Assembly (NCBI GenBank): GCA_045589695.1
Contig: JAZNPP010000037.1
Span: forward strand, 1 to 64,000
DNA length: 64,000 nucleotides
From: HGM04593 sp045589695
GTDB lineage: Bacteria; Bacteroidota; Bacteroidia; Bacteroidales; Bacteroidaceae
Direction: 5' to 3'
Part shown: positions 8,305 to 16,811 of the stretch, one piece after another
Layout of the letters: every line of letters starts with the position of its first letter
How positions within the stretch are numbered: the first letter of the stretch is position 1
Made by a program: the position numbers and the translations under genes
Notes under the pieces: model-generated
The model's input: only the letters and a program-made list of their open reading frames with translations
Databases searched by the model: none
Told to the model about the DNA's origin: nothing

Positions 8305-10737
8305 ATGAGAAAATTTACTTTATTAATCGCATCGTTGTTCATTACAATCGGTGCAATGGCGCAGATTTCAGATGTCAGCGCTTTGAGTAACTTTAAATGT
8401 TACCAAATCAAGTCTAAAGATACAAATAGAGGTGTGATGTATGCTAAACCCGGTGAGGACTTTTTGTCACATTGCGCAGCGGCATCAACATCAACCTATA
8501 GTGCATATCTAAATAAAGATGTAGCAGTAGACATTAATAGCGAAAATCAGCAGTTCGCTTTGATATCATATGCAGGTAAATATTATTTGTATAGTGTCAG
8601 CCATAAGAAATTCGCAAAAAGATACAATGCAAATAAAACTATAGGCCAGCGACAGGTTTATTATGCGCAACTTGTGGATAGCCCGAGCTTGGACGAAGAC
8701 TTTGTTACTGTTGAAAAAAACGGTAATTACTTTTATATTAAGTTGGGTGGAAGCAATATGTTGAACTTCTCCGGTGGTTATGATTATGGAATTTTTGTAA
8801 ATTACAACACTGATGATGATGGTAATAATTTGACTATTACAGAGGCTGCCGCTTTCGATCCGACAGAAGCATTTGCCAAGTTGTTAAATTTGGATCCTGT
8901 TCTGTCACGTACAGACTGGAGCGTAACGGCTTCTTCTGAAGAAACAACAGGTGAAGGTGATACAAATGGTCGTGTCGGTTGTGCTATTGATGGAAATGAA
9001 ACAACATTCTGGCATACACGTTATTCAACCTCGGCGGCAACTTATCCCCATTGGATAGAGTTTGATATGAAGGCAAGATACGCAGTGTCCGCTTTTGATT
9101 ATGTATCACGCTTTGACAATACAACTTCGAATGGCCAAATATTGAATTATAAACTGTATATAAGCGATGAGCCGATGAGCGGTACATACACTAACGCGAC
9201 TTTAGCTTCTTCCGGTACTTTTGTTATTGGAAGCGGTCGTAATCATGTGATTCAATTAAACGAACCTGCGAATGGGCGCTATGTCGCTCTTGTTGCGGAA
9301 AGCGGAACTGCTGCGGCCTCTACCAGTAGTTGGACTAATCTTGCAGAAAATGCAGCGAACTGCTCAGAGTTTTATGTTTATGGTACGGAAGCAAGACTGC
9401 CCCGTGAGGTTTCTGTTTCAGTAGAGGGCAATGGCTCTGTAACTATTAATGGCGAGAATGTAGAAAGTGTAAATGTAGCCGGTACTGTAACTTTGGTTGC
9501 AACCCCTGCAAACGGTTATAAATTCGTTGGTTGGAAGCTTGGTGAAACCACTGTTTCTGTAGATGTGACATATACTTATAAAAATGATGATGCAGCTGCC
9601 TTTGTAGCAGTGTTCGATAAGATGACTGTTGAAGAACTATATGCAACTATCGATAAACCTACATTTGGGGCTGCTAATAACCATTCATATGTTGGCGGTG
9701 TTGTTATTGATGGTCCTGGTATTGAGAACGGTACTCTGACTGGTTATGAAACAGGAATGGGCGTTGTAAGTAATACTGGCGTTGTTACGGTAAAGGCTGG
9801 ATCAACATATACCATAACAATGACTTATAAATTGAATTATGGTGATATGGCTTTGTATCAGATATCAAATGGTGTGGCTACAAAATTGTATGGTTGGTGG
9901 AAAAATGAATGGCCTGGCACACCTATAGACTTATTGAAAGCAAACAACGAATATAATGAACTTTTTGGCGATATAGAAACTTATTCTGATGGTTACATTG
10001 ATATTCCATATACTATTACAATTGATGAAAACGCCCAGTCCGGTGATCTTATTGTAATACGTTCTATTGTTGGCAAGCTTGCGGATGAGGCTACTGCTCC
10101 ATATCAGAAATCATCTTATGAAGGTGGTTGTATGGATGTTCTGCTTCAAGTTGTAACCCCCAAATCTTACGACCTCTCTGTTACAGAAGCCGGTTGGGCT
10201 TCGCTTTGCCTTGACTTTAACGCGGCAATCCCTCCTGGCGCTGAGGTATATGCTGTGACAGGCGTGAAGGAGGGCAATTGGCTCGCCATGACACCGGTTA
10301 CAGGCGTTCTTCCCGCAAATACTGGCGTTATGGTAAAAGCTAATCAGGGCAAATATATATTTAATGAGACTGAAGATGCACCTGCAACTATCGAAGGTAA
10401 TCTTCTTGTAGGAACAACAACTCAGGAAACAGCTAACGCAACCGATGTAATTTATGTTCTTGCAAAAGTAAATGACAACGTCGGGCTTTACAAAGCAAAT
10501 ACAGAAAGCGGCGATTTTACAATAAAGGCTAATGGAGCTTATCTGCCCGCAAGCGCAGTTCCTGCTGAGGCCGCTTCAAGCGTAGGCTTCCGCTTTGATT
10601 TTGCTACCACAGCTGTGGAGAAAGTAGAAATGAGAAACGAGAAAGAAGAGATCTATGACCTTCAGGGCCGCCGCATCGACGAGATTACCGAGCCGGGTAT
10701 CTACATTGTTAATGGCGTTAAGAGAGTGGTAAGATAA
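8305..10737 (+). CDS. Secreted multidomain protein with discoidin and InlB-like repeats
   Basis: An 810-residue exported protein with signal peptide MRKFTLLIASLFITIGAMAQ. An unassigned N-terminal domain (about 25-190) is followed by an F5/8 type C (discoidin) domain at about 195-360, with DGNETTFWHT and PHWIEFDM. A divergent InlB B-repeat follows (about 370-437; GNGSVTING, GYKFVGWK). Another beta-rich region precedes a short C-terminal module ending YDLQGRRIDE...GIYIVNGVKRV. That ending is typical of Bacteroidales secreted proteins and resembles a reduced sorting or anchoring tail. No catalytic domain is recognised, so binding to a glycan or surface is inferred. Codon use becomes more GC-rich from about 10150, as if the C-terminal module were joined later. 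Confidence 0.85.
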   Translation: MRKFTLLIASLFITIGAMAQISDVSALSNFKCYQIKSKDTNRGVMYAKPGEDFLSHCAAASTSTYSAYLNKDVAVDINSENQQFALISYAGKYYLYSVSHKKFAKRYNANKTIGQRQVYYAQLVDSPSLDEDFVTVEKNGNYFYIKLGGSNMLNFSGGYDYGIFVNYNTDDDGNNLTITEAAAFDPTEAFAKLLNLDPVLSRTDWSVTASSEETTGEGDTNGRVGCAIDGNETTFWHTRYSTSAATYPHWIEFDMKARYAVSAFDYVSRFDNTTSNGQILNYKLYISDEPMSGTYTNATLASSGTFVIGSGRNHVIQLNEPANGRYVALVAESGTAAASTSSWTNLAENAANCSEFYVYGTEARLPREVSVSVEGNGSVTINGENVESVNVAGTVTLVATPANGYKFVGWKLGETTVSVDVTYTYKNDDAAAFVAVFDKMTVEELYATIDKPTFGAANNHSYVGGVVIDGPGIENGTLTGYETGMGVVSNTGVVTVKAGSTYTITMTYKLNYGDMALYQISNGVATKLYGWWKNEWPGTPIDLLKANNEYNELFGDIETYSDGYIDIPYTITIDENAQSGDLIVIRSIVGKLADEATAPYQKSSYEGGCMDVLLQVVTPKSYDLSVTEAGWASLCLDFNAAIPPGAEVYAVTGVKEGNWLAMTPVTGVLPANTGVMVKANQGKYIFNETEDAPATIEGNLLVGTTTQETANATDVIYVLAKVNDNVGLYKANTESGDFTIKANGAYLPASAVPAEAASSVGFRFDFATTAVEKVEMRNEKEEIYDLQGRRIDEITEPGIYIVNGVKRVVR

Positions 10738-10774
10738 GTTGAAAGTTGAGAGGTGAGAGTTTAAAGTTGAGAGA
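10738..10774. repeat. GTTGAGAG-type low-complexity tract at gene 3' end
   Basis: Degenerate tandem copies of a GTTGAGAG/GTTTAAA unit begin directly at the stop codon. The same unit is seen at 7311-7345 and, inverted, at 45943-45982. Confidence 0.6.
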
Positions 10775-10833
10775 TTGTGTGGGCGGGCCTGAGTGTCTGC
10801 CTGCGCAAAAACAAAAAATAAAGAAGAAACGAT

Positions 10834-10995
10834 ATGAAAAAGAATTATACAGCTCCTCTTATGACAGAGGTAAACGTAGAGGCTGAGAACATGCTCGCAG
10901 CTTCATTGCAGATTAACGAAGGTGTAACGGTAAATTCAGACCAGATGCTCGACGGCGGTCACCGCGGCGAGTGGGGCAATTTGTGGGGCAAGTAA
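10834..10995 (+). CDS. Small 53-residue Bacteroidales peptide of MKKxYxxP type
   Basis: An ATG-initiated frame of 53 codons ending in TAA. The peptide starts MKKNYTAPLMTEVNVEAENM, continues LAASLQINEG and ends HRGEWGNLWGK. Bacteroidales carry many such short genes with an N-terminal MKKxYxxP followed by Val/Glu-rich residues and a Leu-Ala-Ala-Ser segment. They have no established function that I know of and no signal peptide. It lies 96 bp after the large secreted protein, in the same direction, so co-expression is likely. It could be a precursor peptide or an accessory protein; that is inference only. Confidence 0.7.
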   Translation: MKKNYTAPLMTEVNVEAENMLAASLQINEGVTVNSDQMLDGGHRGEWGNLWGK

Positions 10996-11107
10996 GGCCC
11001 GGCAAATCGACGATGCCGGCACCGCTTGGGTTGCGGTAAGACGGCATTGTCAATTGAGAAAAAAGAAGCCCCGCAAATTGACAGTGCCGCCAACAGTTTA
11101 ACGAGTA
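10996..11107. repeat. Diverged hairpin repeat, copy B
   Basis: It shares accgcttgggttgcg and gtgccgccaacagtttaacgag with the 7174 and 47665 elements. Hairpin CCGGC...GCCGG occupies the inner-stem position. A second, strong stem (CGGCATTGTCAATT 11042-11055 with AATTGACAGTGCCG 11076-11089, one G-T wobble) follows. It begins at the stop codon of the 53-residue peptide gene. Confidence 0.6.
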
Positions 11108-11189
11108 ACTTCTGTTTTTACTTTATTAATAGTTTATACAAGCTTAATGGTGAATTTTTTCATTATTAAATTAGGTTTAAAACGATTGG

Positions 11190-11222
11190 AAAGTACCTGC
11201 CTGCGGAGGTCGGTACTTTTTA
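11190..11222 (+). terminator. Putative intrinsic terminator
   Basis: Stem AAAGTACC/GGTACTTT (11190-11197 / 11212-11219) enclosing a small inner stem CCT-gcgg-AGG, followed by T residues. It lies between the peptide gene and a possible small minus-strand gene, so it may act in both directions. Confidence 0.55.
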
Positions 11223-11251
11223 TTTGCTTCAAACCGTTTGCATAGTGAACG

Positions 11252-11425
11252 TCAGTCTCCCAGCCCCTCAAGATGACGGAATCTATTCGCAAGTTTCAGA
11301 CGCTTCTTGCGTGTGTTTATGTTCGGGTGGTGGTTTTTGATGTATTTTCTGCGGCGCAATTTGTTAAGAGCTTTTGCGGCGAATGCGAAAACCAGAATGC
11401 TTCCTATTACTATCCATACAATCAT
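11252..11425 (-). CDS. Possible small membrane protein, 57 residues
   Basis: From ATG, MIVWIVIGSILVFAFAAKAL forms one hydrophobic helix. A strongly basic tail follows (KLRRRKYIKNHHPN, TRKKRLKLANRFRH). This is a plausible topology for a small inner-membrane protein with a positive cytoplasmic end. Longer reading frames need a TTG start at 11503. There is no recognisable promoter and no family match I can name, so it remains tentative. Confidence 0.35.
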   Translation of the reverse strand: MIVWIVIGSILVFAFAAKALNKLRRRKYIKNHHPNINTRKKRLKLANRFRHLEGLGD

Positions 11426-11673
11426 AATCAAAAGGGTGTTAAGGTTAATATTAGGAGTATTATCAACCGCAATATATACTATTTTTTTAAAAAAGACAAA
11501 CAATCAACGTTTTTTAATATCATCAGTTTCTGTATAAAAAGGTAATAACAGGTTCGCGTTGATATGTTAAATTTGGATTCTGTTGATATCTTTTGTCGGT
11601 TTTGACATGGTGTTATGAATACTTTATTTATTTTTGCATACGGCTTTTGCAAAAATAAAAATCCCATAATTAT

Positions 11674-13881
11674 ATGATTCAAACTGTTGTCAAACGCGAC
11701 GGACGTATTGTCGGCTTTAACGAAGAAAAGATTATTACCGCTATCCGTAAGGCTATGCTTCACACTGACAAGGGTGAGGATATGTCGCTCATACGTCAGA
11801 TAACCGACCACATATCATTCCGCGGCGATGCCCAGATGACAGTGGAGGATATCCAGGACATGGTGGAGCTGGAACTGATGAAGAGTAGCCGCAAGGACGT
11901 TGCGCAGAAGTATATAGCTTACCGTAACCAGCGCCGTATCGCGCGCAAGGCAAAGACACGCGATCTCTTCCAGGAAATAATCAATATCCAGTCGAACGAC
12001 GTGACACGCGAGAACGCCAACATGAATGCCGATACTCCGGCTGGCATGATGATGAAGTTCGCCAGTGAAACTACAAAGCCTTTCGTCGATGACTTCCTGT
12101 TGAGCGAGGATGTAATAGATGCTGTACGTCACAACTATCTGCACATACACGACAAGGATTACTATCCGACAAAGAGCCTTACTTGCTGCCAGCATCCGCT
12201 CGACCATATATTAATCAACGGCTTCAATGCGGGTCACGGCGAATCACGTCCGGCGAAGCGTATCGAGACCGCGAGCATCATGGCATGTATCTCAATGGAG
12301 ACTGCGCAGAACGAGATGCATGGAGGACAGGCTATTCCGGCATTTGACTTCTATCTTGCTCCTTATGTGCGTTCAAGCTTCATCGAGGAGCTTAAGAGCC
12401 TCGAAGGTCTTATGGGAGCCGACTACTCGCACCTGTATAATAAGGTAATAGAGGATTATGTGCAGGAGCCTCTTGATTTCCTCAGCGGTGACGAGCGTAT
12501 AGTCCAGCATGCGATGAACAAGACTGTAGCTCGTGTTCACCAAGCTATGGAGGCGTTTATCCATAACATGAACACCATTCACTCTCGTGGCGGTAATCAG
12601 GTGGTGTTCAGCTCAATCAATTATGGAACTGATACATCGCCCGAAGGACGTTGCATAATACGTGAGTTGCTCAACAGCACCTATCGCGGTGTAGGCAATG
12701 GCGAAACGGCGATATTCCCCATACAGATATGGAAAAAGAAACGCGGCGTAAGCTATCTGCCCGGCGACCGCAATTATGACCTTTATCAGCTCGCATGCAA
12801 GGTTACGGCCCGCCGTTTCTTCCCGAACTTCCTTAACCTCGACGCCACATTCAACAGGCACGAGGATTGGAAAGCCGATGACCCCAAGAGATACATGTAC
12901 GAGGTTGCGACAATGGGTTGCCGTACACGTGTATTCGAAAACCGTTTCGGTCCAAAGACATCGGTAGGGCGCGGCAACCTCTCATTCTCTACAATAAATA
13001 TTGTCCGTCTGGCTATAGAGTGCATGGAGGTCGAAGACAAGGAGCAGAGAATAGCTCTCTTCTTCGCTAAGCTCGATAACCTGCTCGAGATTACGGCACG
13101 TCAGCTGCATGAGCGTATGGAGTTCCAGATGAGCGCCTATGCAAAGCAGTTCCCGTTGCTTATGTCGGCCCTTTGGGTGGGCAGCGAAAAACTTAAGCCT
13201 AATGATACCATCGCCCCTGTAATAAATCAGGGCACTTTGGGTATCGGCTTCATCGGCCTTGCGGAGTGTCTTGTGGCTCTTATCGGAAAACATCATGGCG
13301 AGAGCGAAGAGGCGCAGGAACTCGGTCTGCGTATAATTACATATATGCGTGACCGCGCAAACGGCTTCTCGGAGCAGTATCAGCATAACTACAGCATTCT
13401 CGCGACTCCAGCCGAAGGCCTCTCGGGACGTTTTACACGCGGCGACCGCAAACGTTTCGGCAAGATAGACGGCGTTACCGACCGTGACTATTACACGAAC
13501 AGCAACCATGTTCCTGTATATTACAAGTGCAGCGCACGTCACAAGGCCGAAGTTGAGGCTCCTTACCATGCTCTTACCGGTGGCGGGCATATTTTCTATG
13601 TCGAAATGGACGGTGACGCTACGCATAATCCCGAAGCTATCATGCGTGTCGTGGATATGATGGACAAGTACAACATCGGATACGGTTCGGTGAACCATAA
13701 CCGCAACCGTTGTCTTGACTGCGGCTACGAGAACTCTACAAAGAATCTTGAGGCGTGTCCTAAATGCGGCAGCAAGAATCTCGACAAACTGCAGCGTATA
13801 ACAGGGTATCTTGTGGGAACGACTGACCGTTGGAACAAGGCTAAGCTTTCGGAACTTAACGACAGGGTAATTCACGAATAA
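11674..13881 (+). CDS. nrdD: Anaerobic ribonucleoside-triphosphate reductase
   Basis: A 735-residue class III ribonucleotide reductase that makes deoxyribonucleotides without oxygen. An N-terminal ATP-cone (about 3-95, VVKRDGRIVGFNEEKI) gives allosteric control. The large glycyl-radical barrel includes SLTCCQHPL and NQGTLGIGFIGLAE. The zinc site CLDC...CPKC precedes the radical loop RITGYLVG, with the radical on Gly711. A TATTTTTG element lies at 11629-11636. The next gene, nrdG, follows after 5 bp and supplies the activating enzyme. Confidence 0.97.
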   Translation: MIQTVVKRDGRIVGFNEEKIITAIRKAMLHTDKGEDMSLIRQITDHISFRGDAQMTVEDIQDMVELELMKSSRKDVAQKYIAYRNQRRIARKAKTRDLFQEIINIQSNDVTRENANMNADTPAGMMMKFASETTKPFVDDFLLSEDVIDAVRHNYLHIHDKDYYPTKSLTCCQHPLDHILINGFNAGHGESRPAKRIETASIMACISMETAQNEMHGGQAIPAFDFYLAPYVRSSFIEELKSLEGLMGADYSHLYNKVIEDYVQEPLDFLSGDERIVQHAMNKTVARVHQAMEAFIHNMNTIHSRGGNQVVFSSINYGTDTSPEGRCIIRELLNSTYRGVGNGETAIFPIQIWKKKRGVSYLPGDRNYDLYQLACKVTARRFFPNFLNLDATFNRHEDWKADDPKRYMYEVATMGCRTRVFENRFGPKTSVGRGNLSFSTINIVRLAIECMEVEDKEQRIALFFAKLDNLLEITARQLHERMEFQMSAYAKQFPLLMSALWVGSEKLKPNDTIAPVINQGTLGIGFIGLAECLVALIGKHHGESEEAQELGLRIITYMRDRANGFSEQYQHNYSILATPAEGLSGRFTRGDRKRFGKIDGVTDRDYYTNSNHVPVYYKCSARHKAEVEAPYHALTGGGHIFYVEMDGDATHNPEAIMRVVDMMDKYNIGYGSVNHNRNRCLDCGYENSTKNLEACPKCGSKNLDKLQRITGYLVGTTDRWNKAKLSELNDRVIHE

Positions 13882-13886
13882 ACGGA

Positions 13887-14381
13887 ATGGCGACTATATC
13901 CATCATGGACATTGTTGAGGATACGACCGTAGACGGGCCCGGTTTCAGGACTACTGTCTATTGCGCCGGTTGTCCTAACCGTTGTCCGGGATGTCATAAC
14001 CCGCAGTCATGGGATATTGAGAACGGGTATGAGGCCGATGTGGAGGATATCCTTGAAAAAATACTCTCTGACCCTTTTGCCGACGTCACTTTTTCGGGCG
14101 GAGACCCTATGTTCCAGCCTCAAGGATTTAAGGCGCTCGCAAAAGCCGTAAAGGAAAAAAGTACAAAGAATATCTGGTGCTATACGGGCTATCTTTTTGA
14201 GGATTTGCTGAAGATGCCTCAGCAGCGCGAGTTGCTCGAATATGTCGATGTGCTTGTGGACGGCCGTTTCGTCGAGGCTCTTAAAGACGAGAGCCTGCGT
14301 TTCAGAGGCAGCAGCAACCAACGTATTATAGATGTCAGGGCTTCATTCGAGAGAGGCTGCACGGTAGTAATGGATATTTAA
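13887..14381 (+). CDS. nrdG: Anaerobic ribonucleotide reductase-activating protein
   Basis: A 164-residue radical SAM enzyme that generates the glycyl radical on NrdD. The cluster motif CX3CX2C is Cys29-Cys33-Cys36 (GCPNRCPGC). The SAM-binding GGDP motif appears as FSGGDPMFQP. It is the size of E. coli NrdG. Operonic with nrdD, and followed after 6 bp by a nitroreductase-family gene. Confidence 0.97.
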   Translation: MATISIMDIVEDTTVDGPGFRTTVYCAGCPNRCPGCHNPQSWDIENGYEADVEDILEKILSDPFADVTFSGGDPMFQPQGFKALAKAVKEKSTKNIWCYTGYLFEDLLKMPQQRELLEYVDVLVDGRFVEALKDESLRFRGSSNQRIIDVRASFERGCTVVMDI

Positions 14382-14387
14382 TATCTT

Positions 14388-15023
14388 ATGGCAGACAATT
14401 TCCTTGAAAAAAGAATGGAACAGTTCCGCTCGCAGGCAGCCTTGCAGAACAGCGGCGGAAAAGGGCGTCTTGCGGCTCTTCTGCAGAAGAACCGCAGTAC
14501 CCGAGGCTATGATTCGTCGTTCAAGGTGCGTAAGGACCAGCTCAGGCGTATCGTTTCGGTAAACACTAAGGTGGCTTCGGCGAGGAACAGACAGTCTTTG
14601 CGCTTCATGCTCGTGACAGAGGAACGGGCCTCGCTCGTGCTTCGGCATATAACAATGGGAAGCGCATTGAGTGATGTTAAACTGCCGTTGCCGGGTAACG
14701 AGCCTAATGCGTTCATCATAATATGCTCTGTCTCCGAACCGAGGCAAAGCACGTTCGTCGATTTGGGCATTTCGGTGCAGAGCATGCTGCTTCAGGCGGT
14801 TGAAATAGGTCTTAACGGTTTATGCATAATGTCTTTTGACAAGGATAAGATAAAAGAGAACTTCTCTTTGCCTTATGAGCCTTTGATGGTGCTGGCTATC
14901 GGCAAGAGTGCCGAAAGAATAGAACTTGCCGACATGCCTGCCGGCGGCGATTACGGCTACTATCGGAAAAACGGCATTCATTATGTGCCTAAACTCGCTC
15001 TCGATGATTTGATTATTGAATAA
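14388..15023 (+). CDS. Nitroreductase-family flavoprotein
   Basis: A 211-residue protein of the FMN-dependent nitroreductase fold. RSTRGYDSSF contains the Arg-Ser-x-Arg FMN phosphate motif, and ASARNRQSLRF resembles the ArgNxQPW segment in altered form. FVDLGISVQSMLLQAVEIGL is the dimer helix, and the C-terminal part has the usual VLAIGKSAER strand. The substrate is unknown. It lies in the nrdDG operon, so anaerobic redox use is possible (inference). It overlaps the next gene by one base (TAATG). Confidence 0.88.
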   Translation: MADNFLEKRMEQFRSQAALQNSGGKGRLAALLQKNRSTRGYDSSFKVRKDQLRRIVSVNTKVASARNRQSLRFMLVTEERASLVLRHITMGSALSDVKLPLPGNEPNAFIIICSVSEPRQSTFVDLGISVQSMLLQAVEIGLNGLCIMSFDKDKIKENFSLPYEPLMVLAIGKSAERIELADMPAGGDYGYYRKNGIHYVPKLALDDLIIE

Positions 15024-16138
15024 TGCGCCCCTCAGAAGATAAAAACAGACGCCTTTTGTCGCTCGACGCTTTGCGCGGTTTCGACATGCTCTTCATAATG
15101 GGCGGCGAAGCTTTTGTAATATCATTGATGTCGCTTTTCCCGGGTGACGCTTCGGAGATTGTCATAGCTCAAATGGGGCACAAGGCTTGGCATGGTCTTG
15201 CGTTTTACGACATAATATTTCCGTTATTCATCTTTCTGGCAGGCGTCTCTACCTCTTTCTCGCTCTCAAAACAGCTCTCTCTGGGGAAAAGCAAGAGAGA
15301 AATTTCGTTGCGGATTTTGAAACGGTGCGCCGTGCTTCTCTTCTTGGGAATGCTGTATAACGGCTTGCTTAGTTTCGACTTTGAGAACATGCGTTATGCG
15401 AGCGTACTCGGGCGTATAGGCCTTGCATGGGCTTTCGCTTCGCTTCTATACCTGTGGACAGGCAAGCGGGCTTCTGTTATAATATCTGTAGCCGTTCTGC
15501 TCGGATATTGGGCTTTGCTCGCGTTAGTGAAGGCTCCGGACGCCGCGTCCTCTGTGTCTGTATTTTCTATGGAGGGCTCTGTTGCAGGTTATGTAGACCG
15601 CATTCTTCTGCCCGGCAGGCTGCATAATGTTATACACGACCCCGAAGGGCTGCTTTCGACGCTGCCGGCTGTGGTTACCGCTATGCTGGGCATTTTTACA
15701 GGTGAGTTTGTAAGGAAAGAGGGAACATGCGAGTATAAAAAAGCGGCTGTTATGGTTGCTTGCTCGTCGTTGCTGCTCGTTGCAGGTTATATGTGGGGAG
15801 AACTGTTTCCCGTGAACAAAAACCTATGGACAAGTTCTTTCGTGTGCTGTGCAGGCGGCTGGTCTTTGCTGCTCTTCGCGGTTTTCTACCTCTTGATCGA
15901 TGTCGTAGGCTTAAGAAAGTGGGCTTTCTCTTTGCGAGTCATCGGCATGAACTCCATAACGATATATATGGCTCAGCAGTTCTTCGATTTTCATAGGCCT
16001 GTGCATACTCTTTTCGACGGTCTGCTGTCGCTGTTTCCCGAGGATTTATACGCGACCGCATATTGGGGCTGTTATATTCTTGTATGTTGGCTGTTTCTTT
16101 ATTTCCTTTACCGATGCAAACTCTTTCTTAAGGTGTAG
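15023..16138 (+). CDS. COG4299-type membrane acyltransferase (DUF5009 / NagX-like)
   Basis: A 371-residue integral membrane protein with about ten hydrophobic helices. The N-terminal SLDALRGFDMLFIMGGE and HKAWHGLAFYDIIFPLFIF signatures are those of bacterial relatives of heparan-alpha-glucosaminide N-acetyltransferase. The likely role is acetyl transfer to an amino sugar across the membrane, but the bacterial substrate is not settled. Translationally coupled to the upstream nitroreductase gene through a 1-bp stop/start overlap. Confidence 0.85.
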   Translation: MRPSEDKNRRLLSLDALRGFDMLFIMGGEAFVISLMSLFPGDASEIVIAQMGHKAWHGLAFYDIIFPLFIFLAGVSTSFSLSKQLSLGKSKREISLRILKRCAVLLFLGMLYNGLLSFDFENMRYASVLGRIGLAWAFASLLYLWTGKRASVIISVAVLLGYWALLALVKAPDAASSVSVFSMEGSVAGYVDRILLPGRLHNVIHDPEGLLSTLPAVVTAMLGIFTGEFVRKEGTCEYKKAAVMVACSSLLLVAGYMWGELFPVNKNLWTSSFVCCAGGWSLLLFAVFYLLIDVVGLRKWAFSLRVIGMNSITIYMAQQFFDFHRPVHTLFDGLLSLFPEDLYATAYWGCYILVCWLFLYFLYRCKLFLKV

Positions 16139-16155
16139 GGCTGCATAGTGCCGGG

Positions 16156-16186
16156 TTGCGTTTCTCTGGATATTTTTGTATCTTCG
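16156..16186 (+). promoter_or_regulatory. Promoter upstream of engB
   Basis: TTG (16156-16158), a 20-bp spacer and TATCTTCG (16179-16186), 19 bp before the ATG. An alternative -7 box, TATTTTTG, lies at 16171-16178. Confidence 0.5.
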
Positions 16187-16205
16187 TGCCGTAATACATA
16201 GCACA

Positions 16206-16811
16206 ATGAAGAATCTTGTAAAAAACGCACGCTTTGTAATAAGCAATACGGATATAAAGAAGTGTCCTGACGACGGCAAGCCTGAATACGCTTTCATTGG
16301 ACGTTCCAATGTAGGCAAGTCAAGCCTTATAAACATGCTTACAGGCAATAACAAGCTTGCGATGACATCTTCAACGCCCGGAAAGACTCTGCTGATAAAC
16401 CATTTCATTGTAAATAATGAGTGGTATCTTGTGGACTTGCCGGGATACGGCTACTCCAAGCGAAGCAAAGCGCAGAACGAACAACTGAAACATATAATAT
16501 CAAATTATGTGCTTAACCGTGAGGCGATGACTTTGCTTTTCGTGCTGCTGGACTGCCGTCACGAGCCGCAGAAGATAGACCTTGAATTCATTCAATGGCT
16601 GGGGGAGAACGGCGTGCCGTTTTCCATTATATTCACTAAGGCCGACAAACTTACTCGAAGCGCGTTGGCCGCTAACGTAAACGCATACAAGAACCGCCTG
16701 CTCGAAGAGTGGGAGGAATTGCCGCCTGTCTTCGTGACATCATCCGAAACGGCATTGGGGCGTGAAGAGGTGCTGCAGTACATTAATAGCGTAAACGAAA
16801 CTTTGCGATGA
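16206..16811 (+). CDS. engB: Ribosome biogenesis GTPase EngB (YihA/YsxC)
   Basis: A 201-residue TrmE-Era-like GTPase needed for large-subunit assembly. G1 is GRSNVGKSS, the switch region SSTPGKT carries G2, G3 is DLPGYGYSK, and G4 is TKADK. The start at 16206 (MKNLVKNARF) is chosen because it follows the promoter with a short leader and matches family length. An in-frame codon at 16176 overlaps the promoter elements. The ATGA overlap with the next gene (4 bp) indicates coupling. Confidence 0.96.
   Translation: MKNLVKNARFVISNTDIKKCPDDGKPEYAFIGRSNVGKSSLINMLTGNNKLAMTSSTPGKTLLINHFIVNNEWYLVDLPGYGYSKRSKAQNEQLKHIISNYVLNREAMTLLFVLLDCRHEPQKIDLEFIQWLGENGVPFSIIFTKADKLTRSALAANVNAYKNRLLEEWEELPPVFVTSSETALGREEVLQYINSVNETLR

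Noticed and set aside
12982..13875. 297-codon minus-strand frame opposite nrdD
   Set aside because: nrdD is a clear, full-length conserved gene. The opposite frame is a shadow of its codon bias.
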